From: Hydrogenophaga pseudoflava
GTDB lineage: Bacteria; Pseudomonadota; Gammaproteobacteria; Burkholderiales; Burkholderiaceae_C
DNA: 64,000 nucleotides
Assembly: GCF_031020795.1 (NCBI RefSeq)
Contig: NZ_JAVHJP010000004.1
Location: 192,073 to 256,072 of the forward strand
Reading direction: 5' to 3'
Position 1 is the stretch's first letter. Every line of letters begins with the position of its first letter. Both the position numbers and the translations under genes were made by a program. Under the pieces are notes generated by a model. That model searched no databases. It was not told where the DNA came from and saw only the letters and a list, made by a program, of their open reading frames with translations. This document shows, in pieces, positions 47,564 to 56,405 of this stretch.

Positions 47564-48568
47564 ATGGCCCTTTGTGCCACCGCGTTCCGCCGTTCCCTGC
47601 GCCCCCTCACCACGGCCCTGTGCGCCGCGGGCGCCACACTCGCCTTCGGCCTCCCGGCCCACGCCCAGAGCAAGGTCTACGTGTCCAGCGAGAAGGACAA
47701 CAAGCTCTATGTGTTCAACACCGCAGGAGAGCGGCAAGGCGCCATCGACGTCTGCAAGCGCCCGCGCGACATGAAGTTCAATGGCGACGGTTCGCAGATC
47801 TACGTGATCTGCGGTGACAGCAACGCCATGGGCGTGGTGGACGTGGCCGGCGGCAAGCTGGCCGGCACGGTGCCGCTGGGCGAAAGCCCCGAGATGTTTG
47901 CCCTCAGTCCCGACGGCAAGACGGCCTACGTCTCGGTGGAGGACGACAGCGTGCTGGGCGCCTACGATGTTGTGGGCAAGAAGCCGCTGTTCGAGGTCAA
48001 AACCGGGGGCGAACCCGAGGGGGTGCTGGTCACGCCCGACGGCAAGACGGCCTACGTGACTTCCGAAGTGGCCAACGTGGTCCACGTGATCGACCTGGGC
48101 ACGAAGAAAGTGACCAAGAACATCAAGGTCGGCAAGCGCCCGCGCCGCTTCGTGATGTCGCCCGACGGCGGCGAACTGTGGGTCACCAACGAACTGGATG
48201 CGACCGTGAGCGTGGTCGACACCAAGACCCACACCGAAAAGCAGAAGATCAAGTTCGAGGTCAAGGGCATGCGGGCGGCCGACATCACGCCGGTCGGCAT
48301 GGCCATCAGTCCCGACGGCAAGAGCATGTGGGTGGGCCTGGGCCGTGCCAACCACGTGGCCGAGGTGGACGTGGCGAGCAAGGCGGTGAAGAACCAGATC
48401 CTGGTGGGCAAGCGCGCCTGGGGCCTGGGCTTCACGCCGGACGGCAAGACGCTGTTCGTGGCCAACGGGCTGTCGGACGACATGACGCTGGTGGACACGG
48501 CGTCGGGCAAAGCACTGAAGACAGTGCCTGCAGGCCGAGTTCCACACACCGTTCTCGTGAGCAAATGA
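47564..48568 (+). CDS. YVTN beta-propeller, PQQ-catabolism-associated
   Basis: 334 aa. Signal peptide cut at AHAQS, then about seven YVTN/40-residue repeats with the SPDGKTAYV core (for example SKVYVSSEKDNKLYVFN, TPDGKTAYVTSEVANVVHVID, TPDGKTLFVANGLSDDMTLVD). Matches the exported beta-propeller family that accompanies PQQ alcohol dehydrogenase systems (TIGR03866 type, by recall). AAGGAG precedes the ATG. Role in the pathway unproven. Stop overlaps the next start (ATGA). Confidence 0.9.
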   Translation: MALCATAFRRSLRPLTTALCAAGATLAFGLPAHAQSKVYVSSEKDNKLYVFNTAGERQGAIDVCKRPRDMKFNGDGSQIYVICGDSNAMGVVDVAGGKLAGTVPLGESPEMFALSPDGKTAYVSVEDDSVLGAYDVVGKKPLFEVKTGGEPEGVLVTPDGKTAYVTSEVANVVHVIDLGTKKVTKNIKVGKRPRRFVMSPDGGELWVTNELDATVSVVDTKTHTEKQKIKFEVKGMRAADITPVGMAISPDGKSMWVGLGRANHVAEVDVASKAVKNQILVGKRAWGLGFTPDGKTLFVANGLSDDMTLVDTASGKALKTVPAGRVPHTVLVSK

Positions 48569-49767
48569 CGTTGCATCCGAGCAGACCTCTGCGTGCCCTG
48601 CTGGGCGCACTCGCGCTGGCAGCGGCGTTGCCGTCGCTGGCGGCCACGAAGCTCACCATCGCGGTGGTGTCGCTCGACGGCGATCCGCGCCACGCGCCGC
48701 GGCGCCTGGAGAAGGCCTACCCCGGTCATCCGACCGGGCGCGCCATCGACGGCGTGCGGCTGGCGGCCGAGGATTCGGCGTTTGAACTGGACGCCGCCGG
48801 CATCGCGCTGGAGGTGAGGGATGTGGTGCTGCCGAACGCGGCGGGCCTGGGCAAGGCGCTGGCCGAACTGAAGGCGGCCAAGGTGCAGCACGTGGTGGCC
48901 GACCTGCCGGCGGCCGAGCTGCGCGCGCTGGTGCAGGCGGCGCCGGCCGCGCTCGGTGGCGCCATCGTGTTCAACGCCGCGGCCGACGACGACGCGCTGC
49001 GCGGCGCGCAGTGCGCGGCCCATCTGCTGCACACCGTGCCGAGCCGCGCCATGCTCAGCGACGCGCTGGCGCAGTACCTGGCCGCGCGCAACTGGCGCAA
49101 GGCCCTGGTGCTGCAGGGCCCGCTGCCGGGCGACGCGCTGCTGGTGGACGCCTTCAACCGCTCGGCCAAGCGCTTCGGTGTCAAGGCCACCTCCACCAAA
49201 CCCTTCAAGCTCACCGGCGACCCGCGCGAGCGCGACCTGGGCAATGTGCGCCTGCTCACCGGCAGCGACCGCGAGCACGAGGTGGTGGCCGTGCTCGACA
49301 GCGACGGCGAGTTCGCGCGCACCGTGCCCTATGCCACGCAGTTGCCACGGCCGGTGGTGGGCGCCAGCGGCCTGGTGGCCGTGCCCTGGCACCCGCTGTG
49401 GGAGCGCAACGGCGGCCCGCAGCTCTCGCGCCGTTTCGCCAAGGAGCACAAGCGCCCGATGACCGGCCACGACTGGGCCGCCTGGATCGCGGGCCGTGCG
49501 GTGGCCACCGTGCTGGTCGACCTGCCGAAGGCGCCGGTGGCCCAGCAGCTCAAGGCCCTGCGCGGCGGGCCGGTGGCGGTGGACGGCTTCAAGGGGCCGC
49601 GTCTGTCATTCCGCGCCTGGGACGGTCAGCTGCGCCAGCCGATCTTCCTCAGCCATGTGGACGGCGTGATCGGCACCGCGCCGCTGGACGGCGTGCTGCA
49701 TCCCAAGGAAGTGATGGACACGCTGGGCGTGGACGAAGCGGAAAGCGCATGCAAGCAGCGACCCTGA
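48565..49767 (+). CDS. ABC-type substrate-binding protein, PQQ-associated
   Basis: 400 aa. Signal peptide cut near SLAATK. The mature part resembles type 1 periplasmic binding proteins (leucine/branched-chain receptor fold) of the PQQ-dependent alcohol system (TIGR03863 type, by recall): LTIAVVSLDGDPRHAPRRLEKAYPGHPTGRA and GHDWAAWIAGRAVATVL. Although it binds a ligand, it is paired with an ABC-2 exporter-like permease, an odd combination typical of this locus. Overlaps the permease start by 19 bp. Confidence 0.87.
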   Translation: MTLHPSRPLRALLGALALAAALPSLAATKLTIAVVSLDGDPRHAPRRLEKAYPGHPTGRAIDGVRLAAEDSAFELDAAGIALEVRDVVLPNAAGLGKALAELKAAKVQHVVADLPAAELRALVQAAPAALGGAIVFNAAADDDALRGAQCAAHLLHTVPSRAMLSDALAQYLAARNWRKALVLQGPLPGDALLVDAFNRSAKRFGVKATSTKPFKLTGDPRERDLGNVRLLTGSDREHEVVAVLDSDGEFARTVPYATQLPRPVVGASGLVAVPWHPLWERNGGPQLSRRFAKEHKRPMTGHDWAAWIAGRAVATVLVDLPKAPVAQQLKALRGGPVAVDGFKGPRLSFRAWDGQLRQPIFLSHVDGVIGTAPLDGVLHPKEVMDTLGVDEAESACKQRP

Positions 49768-50594
49768 ACACCCCCGACCCGGCGCCCGCCCTGCTGCCGC
49801 ACCTGCTGCGCGCCCTGCGTGCGGTGGTGGGCCGCGAGATCGGCCGCTTCCTGCGCCAGCCCTCGCGCCTGGGCTCGGCCCTGGTGCGGCCGCTGCTGTG
49901 GTTCGTGGTGTTTTCTGCCGGTTTCCACAACGTGTTCGGCGTGGCGATCGCGCCGCCCTACGAGACCTACGTCGAATACAAGGAATACATGGTGCCCGGC
50001 CTGCTGGGCATGGTGGCGCTGTTCAACGGCATGCAGAGTTCGCTGTCCATGGTCTACGACCGCGAGATGGGTGTGATGCGCCTGCTGCTGACCGCGCCGC
50101 TGGCGCGCGGCTGGCTGCTGGCCTTCAAGCTGCTGGCGGGTACCGCGCTGTCGGTGCTGCAGATGGTGGTGTTCCTCGCCATCGCCTGGGCCTTCGGCGT
50201 CGAGCTGCCGCTGCTGCACCTGCCGGCCGCGCTGCTGGCCATGGTGTGTGGCGCGGTGATGTTGGCTTCGGTGGGGCTGGTGCTGTCGGTCTACGTGAAG
50301 CAGCTGGAGAACTTCGCCGGCACCATGAACTTCGTGATCTTCCCGATGTTCTTCATCAGCCCCGCGTTGTACCCGCTGTGGAAGCTCGAGGAGTCGGGTG
50401 CCTGGTGGCTGCTCAAGCTGGCCCAGGCCAACCCCTTCACGCACGCGGTGGAGGCGATCCGCTTTGCGATGTACGGGCAGTTCAACAGCACCGCCTGGGC
50501 GGTGGTGCTGGGCTGCACGGTGGTGTTTTTTGTCGCCGCGCTGTGGGGCTACGACCCTCAGCGCGGATCGATCAGCAAGAAACCTGGCGGTTGA
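49749..50594 (+). CDS. ABC-2 type permease, PQQ-associated (PedC-like)
   Basis: 281 aa. About six membrane helices of ABC-2 topology; the first cytosolic part has GREIGRFLRQPSRLGSALVRPLLW, and the middle has SLSMVYDREMGVMRLLLTAPLARGWLL, the domain contacting the ATPase. Its likely ATPase partner is the minus-strand gene at 45574. Substrate is unknown; relatives accompany phenylethanol/ethanol oxidation loci. Confidence 0.86.
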   Translation: MQAATLNTPDPAPALLPHLLRALRAVVGREIGRFLRQPSRLGSALVRPLLWFVVFSAGFHNVFGVAIAPPYETYVEYKEYMVPGLLGMVALFNGMQSSLSMVYDREMGVMRLLLTAPLARGWLLAFKLLAGTALSVLQMVVFLAIAWAFGVELPLLHLPAALLAMVCGAVMLASVGLVLSVYVKQLENFAGTMNFVIFPMFFISPALYPLWKLEESGAWWLLKLAQANPFTHAVEAIRFAMYGQFNSTAWAVVLGCTVVFFVAALWGYDPQRGSISKKPGG

Positions 50595-50615
50595 GCCAGG
50601 ACCGGAGATCCAGTG

Positions 50616-51413
50616 ATGCGCCTTGCCTCCAACCGCCGTCAATGGCTGCTGTCGACCGCCGCGCTGATCGGTGGATCTGCACTGGCGCAGGACGACCAGA
50701 CCGGCGGCGATCCGCTGGGCTCCATGCAGTACCCCAGCCTGCGCGAGCAGACCATCGGCAAGGCCACGGCGAAGTTCAGCGACGCGGTGATCGTCAAGGG
50801 ACCGGCCTTTGCAGACGACGCGATGAACGTGCCGCTGCTGGTGGACGCGCGGGGCCTGTCCGCTGTCGGTGGCGGGGTGGTGCGCATCAAGGTGTCGGTG
50901 GACCGCAACCCGGTGCGCCAGGTGCTGGACTTCGAGCCCCTGCAGGCACTGCCCATGCTGGCCTTCCGCATCCGCATGGAACAGGCCTCTCCGGTGCGTG
51001 CCTTCGTGCAGACGCGCGATGGCCGGTGGCATGTGGGCAGCACCTGGGTGCAGGCGGCCGGCGGCGGCTGCACGGTGCCGGGCATCACGCGCGCCGACGG
51101 GTCGTGGAGCAAGACGCTGGGCCAGGTGCAGGCGCGCTTCTTCAACAACGTGATCGAGGGCAGCCGCCGCCTGCGGCTGCGCGTGATGCACCCGATGGAC
51201 ACCGGCCTGGTGGCCGGCATCCCCGCCTTCTACATCGAGCAGATGGAACTGCAGGACCCGGGCGGCCAACCCTGGTGGCGGCTCGCGCTGCACGAGCCGG
51301 TGTCGGAGAACCCGCTCATCACCTTCGAGCTGCCGCCGCAGTCGCCGCCGGCCTTCCGCCTGATCGGCCGCGACAACAACGGCAACCGCATCGACGCGGA
51401 GGTGAGGGCATGA
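50616..51413 (+). CDS. SoxYZ-like carrier fusion, quinoprotein-associated
   Basis: 265 aa from the ATG at 50616. Signal peptide (cut near ALAQD). The SoxY-like N-terminal half has MNVPLLVDARGLSA and ends with the carrier motif AAGGGCTVPG, whose Cys would carry a substrate. The C-terminal half is SoxZ-like (MHPMDTGL, PAFYIEQMEL, ENPLITFELP). No other sox genes are present, so it is the quinoprotein relay type (TIGR04557-like) rather than thiosulfate oxidation. Coupled to the metallo-hydrolase (ATGA). Confidence 0.86.
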   Translation: MRLASNRRQWLLSTAALIGGSALAQDDQTGGDPLGSMQYPSLREQTIGKATAKFSDAVIVKGPAFADDAMNVPLLVDARGLSAVGGGVVRIKVSVDRNPVRQVLDFEPLQALPMLAFRIRMEQASPVRAFVQTRDGRWHVGSTWVQAAGGGCTVPGITRADGSWSKTLGQVQARFFNNVIEGSRRLRLRVMHPMDTGLVAGIPAFYIEQMELQDPGGQPWWRLALHEPVSENPLITFELPPQSPPAFRLIGRDNNGNRIDAEVRA

Positions 51414-52408
51414 GACGCCTGGGCGTGGCCACGCTGTGGACGCTGGCGGCATCCGCGGCATTGGCGCAGCCGGTGACCGTGCCTCCGTTCGCCTCCAAGC
51501 CCGACATGGCGCGGCTGGACTACGACCTGAAGCCACGCCCCATCGCGCCCGGCACCTGGGTGATCGAGGGCGAGGTGGCCGACTTCTCGCGCGCCAACGG
51601 CTGCAACATCATCAACACCGCCTTCATCGACACCGGCGACGGCGTGGTGGTGATCAACACGGGCCCCTCGCGCCTGTACGGCGAGCAGCAGCGCCGCGCC
51701 ATCGAACGGGTCACGAAGGCGCCCGTGCGCAAGGTGCTGCAGCTGAACCTGCACCCCGACTATTTCTTCGGCCACCAGGCCTGGGCCGACCGGCCGACCG
51801 AGGCGCTGGCGGGCACCATCGCCGGGGCGCGCGCCGAGGGCGGTGCCTACGCCGACAACCTCTATCGGCTCTGCGGCGACTGGATGCGGGGCACCGAGTC
51901 CTCGCCGTCGCGCGAAGCCATCGACCCGAAGGCGCTGCCCCAGACGCTGCAACTGGGCAGCCACCAGCTGGCGCTGATGCGCCTGCACGGCCACACGGCC
52001 GACGACCTGGTGGTGCTGGACACCAGCACCGGCGTGCTGTTCGCGGGCGGCCTGGTGTTCACCGAGCGTGTGCCGACCACGCCGCACGCCGACTTCGCCG
52101 CCTGGCTGGCCAGCCTGGACACGCTGGAACAGCTGCTCGCCAGCGGCCAGGCGAAAACCGTGATGCCCAGCCATGGTCCGGTGCACGAGGGGCTGGCCGG
52201 CCTGCGGCAGACGCGCGACTGGCTGCAGTGGCTCACGGCGCTGATGCAGACCTCCGCCGAGCGTGGACTGGACCTGGGCGAGGTGCTGCGCACGCCGGTG
52301 CCCGAGCGCTTCGCGAAGTGGGCCGCGCAGCCAGCGGAACTGCAGCGCTCGCTGACCCAGTGGTACCCGCGCTACGAGCAGCGGGTGCTGGTTGCGCCCG
52401 CCAGGTGA
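51410..52408 (+). CDS. SoxH-like quinoprotein relay metallo-hydrolase
   Basis: 332 aa with a signal peptide (cut near ALAQP). MBL fold: GCNIINTAFIDTGDGVVVINTG, then LNLHPDYFFGHQAW in place of the usual HxHxDH, LHGHTADDLVV and MPSHGPVHEGL. The first metal-binding motif is therefore changed (HPDYFFGH), as in the quinoprotein-relay SoxH-related proteins. Coupled to the SoxYZ-like carrier, and probably acts on what the carrier holds. Chemistry is unknown. Confidence 0.85.
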   Translation: MRRLGVATLWTLAASAALAQPVTVPPFASKPDMARLDYDLKPRPIAPGTWVIEGEVADFSRANGCNIINTAFIDTGDGVVVINTGPSRLYGEQQRRAIERVTKAPVRKVLQLNLHPDYFFGHQAWADRPTEALAGTIAGARAEGGAYADNLYRLCGDWMRGTESSPSREAIDPKALPQTLQLGSHQLALMRLHGHTADDLVVLDTSTGVLFAGGLVFTERVPTTPHADFAAWLASLDTLEQLLASGQAKTVMPSHGPVHEGLAGLRQTRDWLQWLTALMQTSAERGLDLGEVLRTPVPERFAKWAAQPAELQRSLTQWYPRYEQRVLVAPAR

Positions 52409-52410
52409 CC

Positions 52411-52426
52411 CATTTTTGAACAGTGT
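52411..52426. promoter_or_regulatory. CATTTTTGAACAGTG element upstream of the quinoprotein gene
   Basis: Shares CATTTTTGAAC with 47351-47361 and TGAACAG with the palindrome region at 37267. It lies 128 bp upstream of the -24/-12 box at 52549. Candidate enhancer-binding site. Confidence 0.45.
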
Positions 52427-52548
52427 CACAAAGGTGTCCCGGTCACCGTCGCTTCATTGGCGCAGTTGAGACGCGCAGGGACCACTTCCAGGGTGTCCGA
52501 GCCGTCCAAAAGTCGGTGTAAACCCTAGGCATTTCGGGGCCCTGCCGC

Positions 52549-52564
52549 TGGCACGGATGTTGCC
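52549..52564 (+). promoter_or_regulatory. Sigma-54 promoter of the quinoprotein alcohol dehydrogenase
   Basis: TGGCACGGATGTTGCC matches the TGGCACG-N4-TTGC consensus completely. Its first 14 bases equal the aldehyde dehydrogenase promoter at 37397. A leader of about 100 nt would precede the GTG start. Confidence 0.78.
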
Positions 52565-52675
52565 AATTCCTTTGCGTGATGTGTACGCCAGGCACCGGAG
52601 GGTCGGAGCCACGAGCGGTCCGGCGGCACCCACCACAGAAAAGCCATCAACCCTCGAACGAGCAGGAGACCCACA

Positions 52676-54397
52676 GTGAAACGCACCCTACTGAGCCTTT
52701 TGGTCATGGCCGCCACGGCCCACGTCAGCGCCCAGGGCGTGACCGACGCCATGATCGCCAACGACGCCGCGACGCCCGACAACGTTCTGAGCTGGGGCCT
52801 GGGCACGCAAGGCCAGCGCCACTCCACCCTGACGGGCATCAACGCCAAGAACATCAACAAGCTGGTCCCGGTGTGGTCCATGTCCTTCGGCGGCGAGAAG
52901 CAGCGCGGCCAGCAGAGCCAGCCGCTGGTGCACAAGGGCAAGATGTTCGTGACCGCGTCCTACTCGCGCATCTACGCGGTGGACAGCAAGACCGGCAAGA
53001 AACTCTGGAAGTACGAACACCGTCTGCCCGAGGGCATCATGCCCTGCTGCGACGTGATCAACCGCGGCGCCGCGCTGTACGACAACCTGGTCATCTTCGG
53101 CACGCTGGACGCCCAGCTGGTGGCCCTGGACCAGGACACCGGCAAGGTGGTCTGGCGCGAGAAGATCGACGACTACTCTGCGGGCTACAGCTACACCGCA
53201 GCCCCGCTGATCGCTGAAGGCCTGCTGCTGACCGGCGTGTCCGGCGGTGAGTTCGGCGTGGTCGGCCGCGTGGAAGCGCGCGATCCCAAGACCGGCAAGA
53301 TGGTCTGGACGCGTCCGGTGGTCGAAGGCCACATGGGCTACAAGGACGGCAAGGAAAACGGCATCACCGGTACCACCAACGCCTCCTGGCCGGGCGAAAC
53401 CTGGAAGACCGGCGGCGCGGCCACCTGGCTGGGCGGCACCTACGACCCCAAGACCGGCCTGGCCTACTTCGGCACCGGCAACCCCGGCCCCTGGAACAGC
53501 CACGTGCGCAAGGGCGACAACCTCTACTCCGCCTCCACCGTCGCCATCGACGTGAAGTCGGGCCAGATCAAGTGGCACTACCAGTCCACGCCGAACGACG
53601 GCTGGGACTACGACGGCGTGAACGAGTTCGTGACCTTCGACATGGACGGCAAGCGCGTCGGTGCCAAGGCCGACCGCAACGGCTTCTTCTATGTGAACGA
53701 CGCCGAGACCGGCAAGCTGCTCAACGCCTTCCCCTTCGTGAAGAAGGTGACCTGGGCCACCGGCATCGACCTCAAGACCGGCCGTCCGAACTACGTGGCC
53801 GACAACCGTCCGGGCGACCCGACGGCCGCTGGCGGCGATGGTTCCAAGGGCAAGGCGGTGTTCTCTGCGCCGGGCTTCCTGGGCGGCAAGAACCAGATGC
53901 CCATGGCCTACAGCCCCAAGACCGGCCTGTTCTACGTGCCCACCAACGAATGGGGCATGGAGATCTGGAACGAGCCCATCACCTACAAGAAGGGCGCGGC
54001 CTACCTGGGCGCCGGCTTCACCATCAAGCCGCTGTTCGACGACCACATCGGCTCGCTGCGCGCGATCGACCCGAAGACCGGCAAGGTGGCCTGGGAAGTC
54101 AAGAACGAGGCCCCGCTCTGGGGTGGCGTGCTGACGGCCGGCGACCTGGTGTTCTGGGGCACGCCCGAGGGCTACCTGAAGGCCGCCGACGCCAAGACCG
54201 GCAAGGTCGTGTGGCAGTTCCAGACCGGCTCCGGCGTGGTCGCGCCTCCGATCACCTGGACCGAAGGCGGCGAGCAGTATGTCTCGGTCGTCTCCGGCTG
54301 GGGTGGCGCGGTGCCGCTGTGGGGTGGTGAAGTGGCCAAGAAGGTCAACTTCCTGGAACAGGGCGGCTCCGTCTGGACCTTCAAGCTGACGAAGTGA
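52676..54397 (+). CDS. PQQ-dependent alcohol dehydrogenase, lanthanide-type Asp
   Basis: 573 aa, GTG start after AGGAG. Signal peptide (cut near HVSAQ), then an eight-bladed propeller with W-motifs (for example [22 protein letters not shown]). The adjacent cysteine pair is Cys124-Cys125 (MPCCD). The catalytic Asp is in [13 protein letters not shown] (Asp311), with a further Asp313 two residues on. By family knowledge, this extra Asp marks lanthanide-using XoxF/ExaF/PedH enzymes, while calcium enzymes have Ala or Ser there. It oxidises primary alcohols in the periplasm, passing electrons to cytochrome c. Substrate range is not readable from sequence. Confidence 0.93.
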   Translation: MKRTLLSLLVMAATAHVSAQGVTDAMIANDAATPDNVLSWGLGTQGQRHSTLTGINAKNINKLVPVWSMSFGGEKQRGQQSQPLVHKGKMFVTASYSRIYAVDSKTGKKLWKYEHRLPEGIMPCCDVINRGAALYDNLVIFGTLDAQLVALDQDTGKVVWREKIDDYSAGYSYTAAPLIAEGLLLTGVSGGEFGVVGRVEARDPKTGKMVWTRPVVEGHMGYKDGKENGITGTTNASWPGETWKTGGAATWLGGTYDPKTGLAYFGTGNPGPWNSHVRKGDNLYSASTVAIDVKSGQIKWHYQSTPNDGWDYDGVNEFVTFDMDGKRVGAKADRNGFFYVNDAETGKLLNAFPFVKKVTWATGIDLKTGRPNYVADNRPGDPTAAGGDGSKGKAVFSAPGFLGGKNQMPMAYSPKTGLFYVPTNEWGMEIWNEPITYKKGAAYLGAGFTIKPLFDDHIGSLRAIDPKTGKVAWEVKNEAPLWGGVLTAGDLVFWGTPEGYLKAADAKTGKVVWQFQTGSGVVAPPITWTEGGEQYVSVVSGWGGAVPLWGGEVAKKVNFLEQGGSVWTFKLTK

Positions 54398-54409
54398 TTT
54401 CCCTCTGCG

Positions 54410-54473
54410 CCGCTGAGCGGCTTCCCCCTTGAGGGGGGACCACACCTGAGGCCCGGCCAGGCCGGTTCCTCGG
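54410..54473. repeat. Dispersed GC-rich repeat, family 1 (copy D)
   Basis: About 64 bp between the quinoprotein gene and cytochrome c; shares CTGCGCCGCT, CTTCCCCC-GGGGG and GCCCGGCCAGGCCGGTTCC with copies B and E. It may form a hairpin reducing read-through into the cytochrome gene. Confidence 0.68.
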
Positions 54474-54557
54474 TGTGTGCTGGATGGGGCTCCAGACGTC
54501 CTTTGTCACGCTGGGCTCCCGTCCATTTTTTCGTCTGTGTTTTTCTGGTTTCTGATC

Positions 54558-54878
54558 ATGCGCACCCTTCTTCTCCTCTCCAGTCTTGTTCTCGCCACCG
54601 GCGCTGCCCACGCAGTCGATGAAGCCGCTGCCATCGAAATCGCCAAGAACAACGGCTGCCTCTCCTGCCATTCGGCCAAGGAAAAGATCGTCGGCCCCGC
54701 CTACAGCGATGTGGCCGACAAGTACCGCAACGACAAGGACGCCGTGGCCAACCTGGTCCAGTCGATCCAGTACGGCAGCAAGGGCAAGTGGGGCCGCATC
54801 CCCATGCCCGCCCACCCGAACATGAGCGCGGCCGACATCAAGACCCTGGCGCAATGGGTCATGACCGCCAAACACTGA
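54558..54878 (+). CDS. Small c-type cytochrome, electron acceptor of the quinoprotein
   Basis: 106 aa. Signal peptide MRTLLLLSSLVLATGAAHA; a single heme motif CLSCH after NNG, and a distal Met ligand in GRIPMPAHPNM. Resembles c551/c552-type cytochromes that take electrons from periplasmic dehydrogenases and pass them to an oxidase. It lies just downstream of the quinoprotein gene. I chose the ATG at 54558 because the signal peptide begins there. Confidence 0.9.
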   Translation: MRTLLLLSSLVLATGAAHAVDEAAAIEIAKNNGCLSCHSAKEKIVGPAYSDVADKYRNDKDAVANLVQSIQYGSKGKWGRIPMPAHPNMSAADIKTLAQWVMTAKH

Positions 54879-55420
54879 CCGCGCTGGCCGCGGTGCTCTG
54901 CATGGGCGCTGCGGTGGCACAGCCGGCCCTGCCCGAGGGCGAGAAGTCCCTCGTGGCGGTCACGCGCGACGGCCAGCGCACCCGCATCGGCACCGTGACC
55001 TTCGGTGCGCCCAGCGGTGGCCGGACCCGCTTCCAGGTGAAGATGGACCATGCGGTGATGCGCGACCACTTCCTCTCGATGCGCGAATTCAAGTGCCTGC
55101 CGGCGGCACCGGAAATCACCTGCTTCGTACCCTATCCGTATCCGCACCCGGGCTCTGTTGGCGCCGGCGACCTCGCCTGGCTCGAGCACAACCTGCTGTT
55201 CTTCTTCAAGCAGCCGGCCGACTTCGGCGCCAAGCTTTGGAACGGCATCATCTTCAAGTTCGCACCGACGCCGACCGGACTGGTGGGCACACCGCAGGCG
55301 GTGGACCTCAACCGCATCGGCGTGCCGCCCGAGAAACCCGACGAGCCACCTTACGGCCGGTTGGACCGGGACGACTTTGCACCCGGTGCGCGCTGGGTGC
55401 AGGAACTCCGGATCGAGTGA
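54854..55420 (+). CDS. Exported protein of unknown function in quinoprotein cluster
   Basis: 188 aa from the ATG at 54854, overlapping the end of the cytochrome gene by 25 bp. Signal-like N-terminus (TALAAVLCMGAAVAQP) and a mature domain with VAVTRDGQRTRIGTVTF, HAVMRDHFLSMREFKCL, ITCFVPYPYPHPG and a C-terminal DDFAPGARWVQELRI. Two Cys may form a disulfide. I recognise no family. Coupling to the cytochrome suggests a part in electron transfer or in processing the enzyme. Confidence 0.62.
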   Translation: MGHDRQTLTALAAVLCMGAAVAQPALPEGEKSLVAVTRDGQRTRIGTVTFGAPSGGRTRFQVKMDHAVMRDHFLSMREFKCLPAAPEITCFVPYPYPHPGSVGAGDLAWLEHNLLFFFKQPADFGAKLWNGIIFKFAPTPTGLVGTPQAVDLNRIGVPPEKPDEPPYGRLDRDDFAPGARWVQELRIE

Positions 55421-55453
55421 GCTGCGTGCGGACGGACGGTCCGCACGCCTGCC

Positions 55454-56152
55454 TCAATCCTTGTCGCAGTCCGACTTGCCTGCCTCGGCACAGTCGTCGT
55501 CGCTGTCGTCCGAATCGTCGTCGTGGTCGTCTCCGTCGTCATGCTCGTCGCCATCGTCATCATGGCAATCGGACTTGCCGGTGGCGGTGCAGTTGTCGTC
55601 GTCCGCGTCGTCATCGGAGTCGTCGTCGCCGTCCTCGATCTTGACGCGGCTGGCCACCAGGACGCCGTTGGCCATGGTTCCGTAGACCTCGACGCGCATG
55701 CCCACCGCCAGCGTGCTGGGTGCTCCGCTGGCGTCCACGGGGATGCCGTCCACACTGAAGCTGGTGGGGCTGGTGTAGGCCGTGACGCGCCCTTCGAGTT
55801 CGTTCGGATTGGCGTTGTCGTCGTCGCGGTCGTCGCTGTCGTCGAATTCGACCTTGCTCGCCTGCAGCGTGCCGTTCACCATCTGGCCATGGACTTCCAC
55901 CCGGCTGCCGGTGGTCATGCCCTGGGGCGTGGCGCTGGAGCCGCTGGCATCCACCGGAATGCCGTCGACGCTGAAGCGTTGCGGGCTCTCGAAACTCGTC
56001 ACGGTACCTGTCAGCGAGCGGTCACTGGCGGTGCTGCTGTCGTTTCCTCCCCCGCCCCCACAGGCGGCCAGACCGGCGATGAGCATGGAGGCGGTCATCA
56101 GCCGCAGGGCGGCCATGGGGAAGCGGATCAGCGTGGTGGTGGCTGGCGTCAT
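55454..56152 (-). CDS. DUF5666 lipoprotein with Asp-rich tail
   Basis: 232 aa from the ATG at 56152. Lipobox LAAC (Cys31) then GGGGG. Two DUF5666-type repeats of about 60 residues each contain FSVDGIPVDASG. The C-terminal 60 residues are mostly Asp with His/Cys and two copies of a GKSDC motif. The tail could bind calcium, lanthanide or transition metal ions at the outer membrane; this is inference. It faces the quinoprotein operon in a convergent orientation. Confidence 0.78.
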   Translation of the reverse strand: MTPATTTLIRFPMAALRLMTASMLIAGLAACGGGGGNDSSTASDRSLTGTVTSFESPQRFSVDGIPVDASGSSATPQGMTTGSRVEVHGQMVNGTLQASKVEFDDSDDRDDDNANPNELEGRVTAYTSPTSFSVDGIPVDASGAPSTLAVGMRVEVYGTMANGVLVASRVKIEDGDDDSDDDADDDNCTATGKSDCHDDDGDEHDDGDDHDDDSDDSDDDCAEAGKSDCDKD

Positions 56153-56324
56153 GGTGGAGGGTCCTCGGTGTAGTTGTGAACGACGGTCGGGCGACACATG
56201 CCGGCACGGTGGGGAGGGGCCGCCCGCGTCGGTGCAGAAGATCGCGGGCTCGCCTTAAGGCAGGCTGAAATGGGGAGCAGTTTTTCAATGCTTACCTTCG
56301 GTTGCGGACCGTCTGGCCAGGGAC

Positions 56325-56343
56325 TCCGTTCGTAACAAACGGA
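56325..56343. promoter_or_regulatory. TCCGTT-N7-AACGGA inverted repeat
   Basis: A perfect 6-bp-arm repeat in the 253-bp divergent interval between the DUF5666 gene and the Gly/Asn-rich gene, 63 bp before the latter's ATG. Candidate operator. I see no other clear element in the interval. Confidence 0.35.
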
Positions 56344-56405
56344 CACGGTGGGTGGTACCCGGGCGGGTAGCATCGCCGCACCGTCAACCACACAGGAGAA
56401 CCATC

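Noticed and set aside
50616-52408. Sulfur oxidation (sox) operon
   Set aside because: Only a SoxYZ-like fusion and a SoxH-like protein are present; the context is quinoprotein alcohol oxidation.
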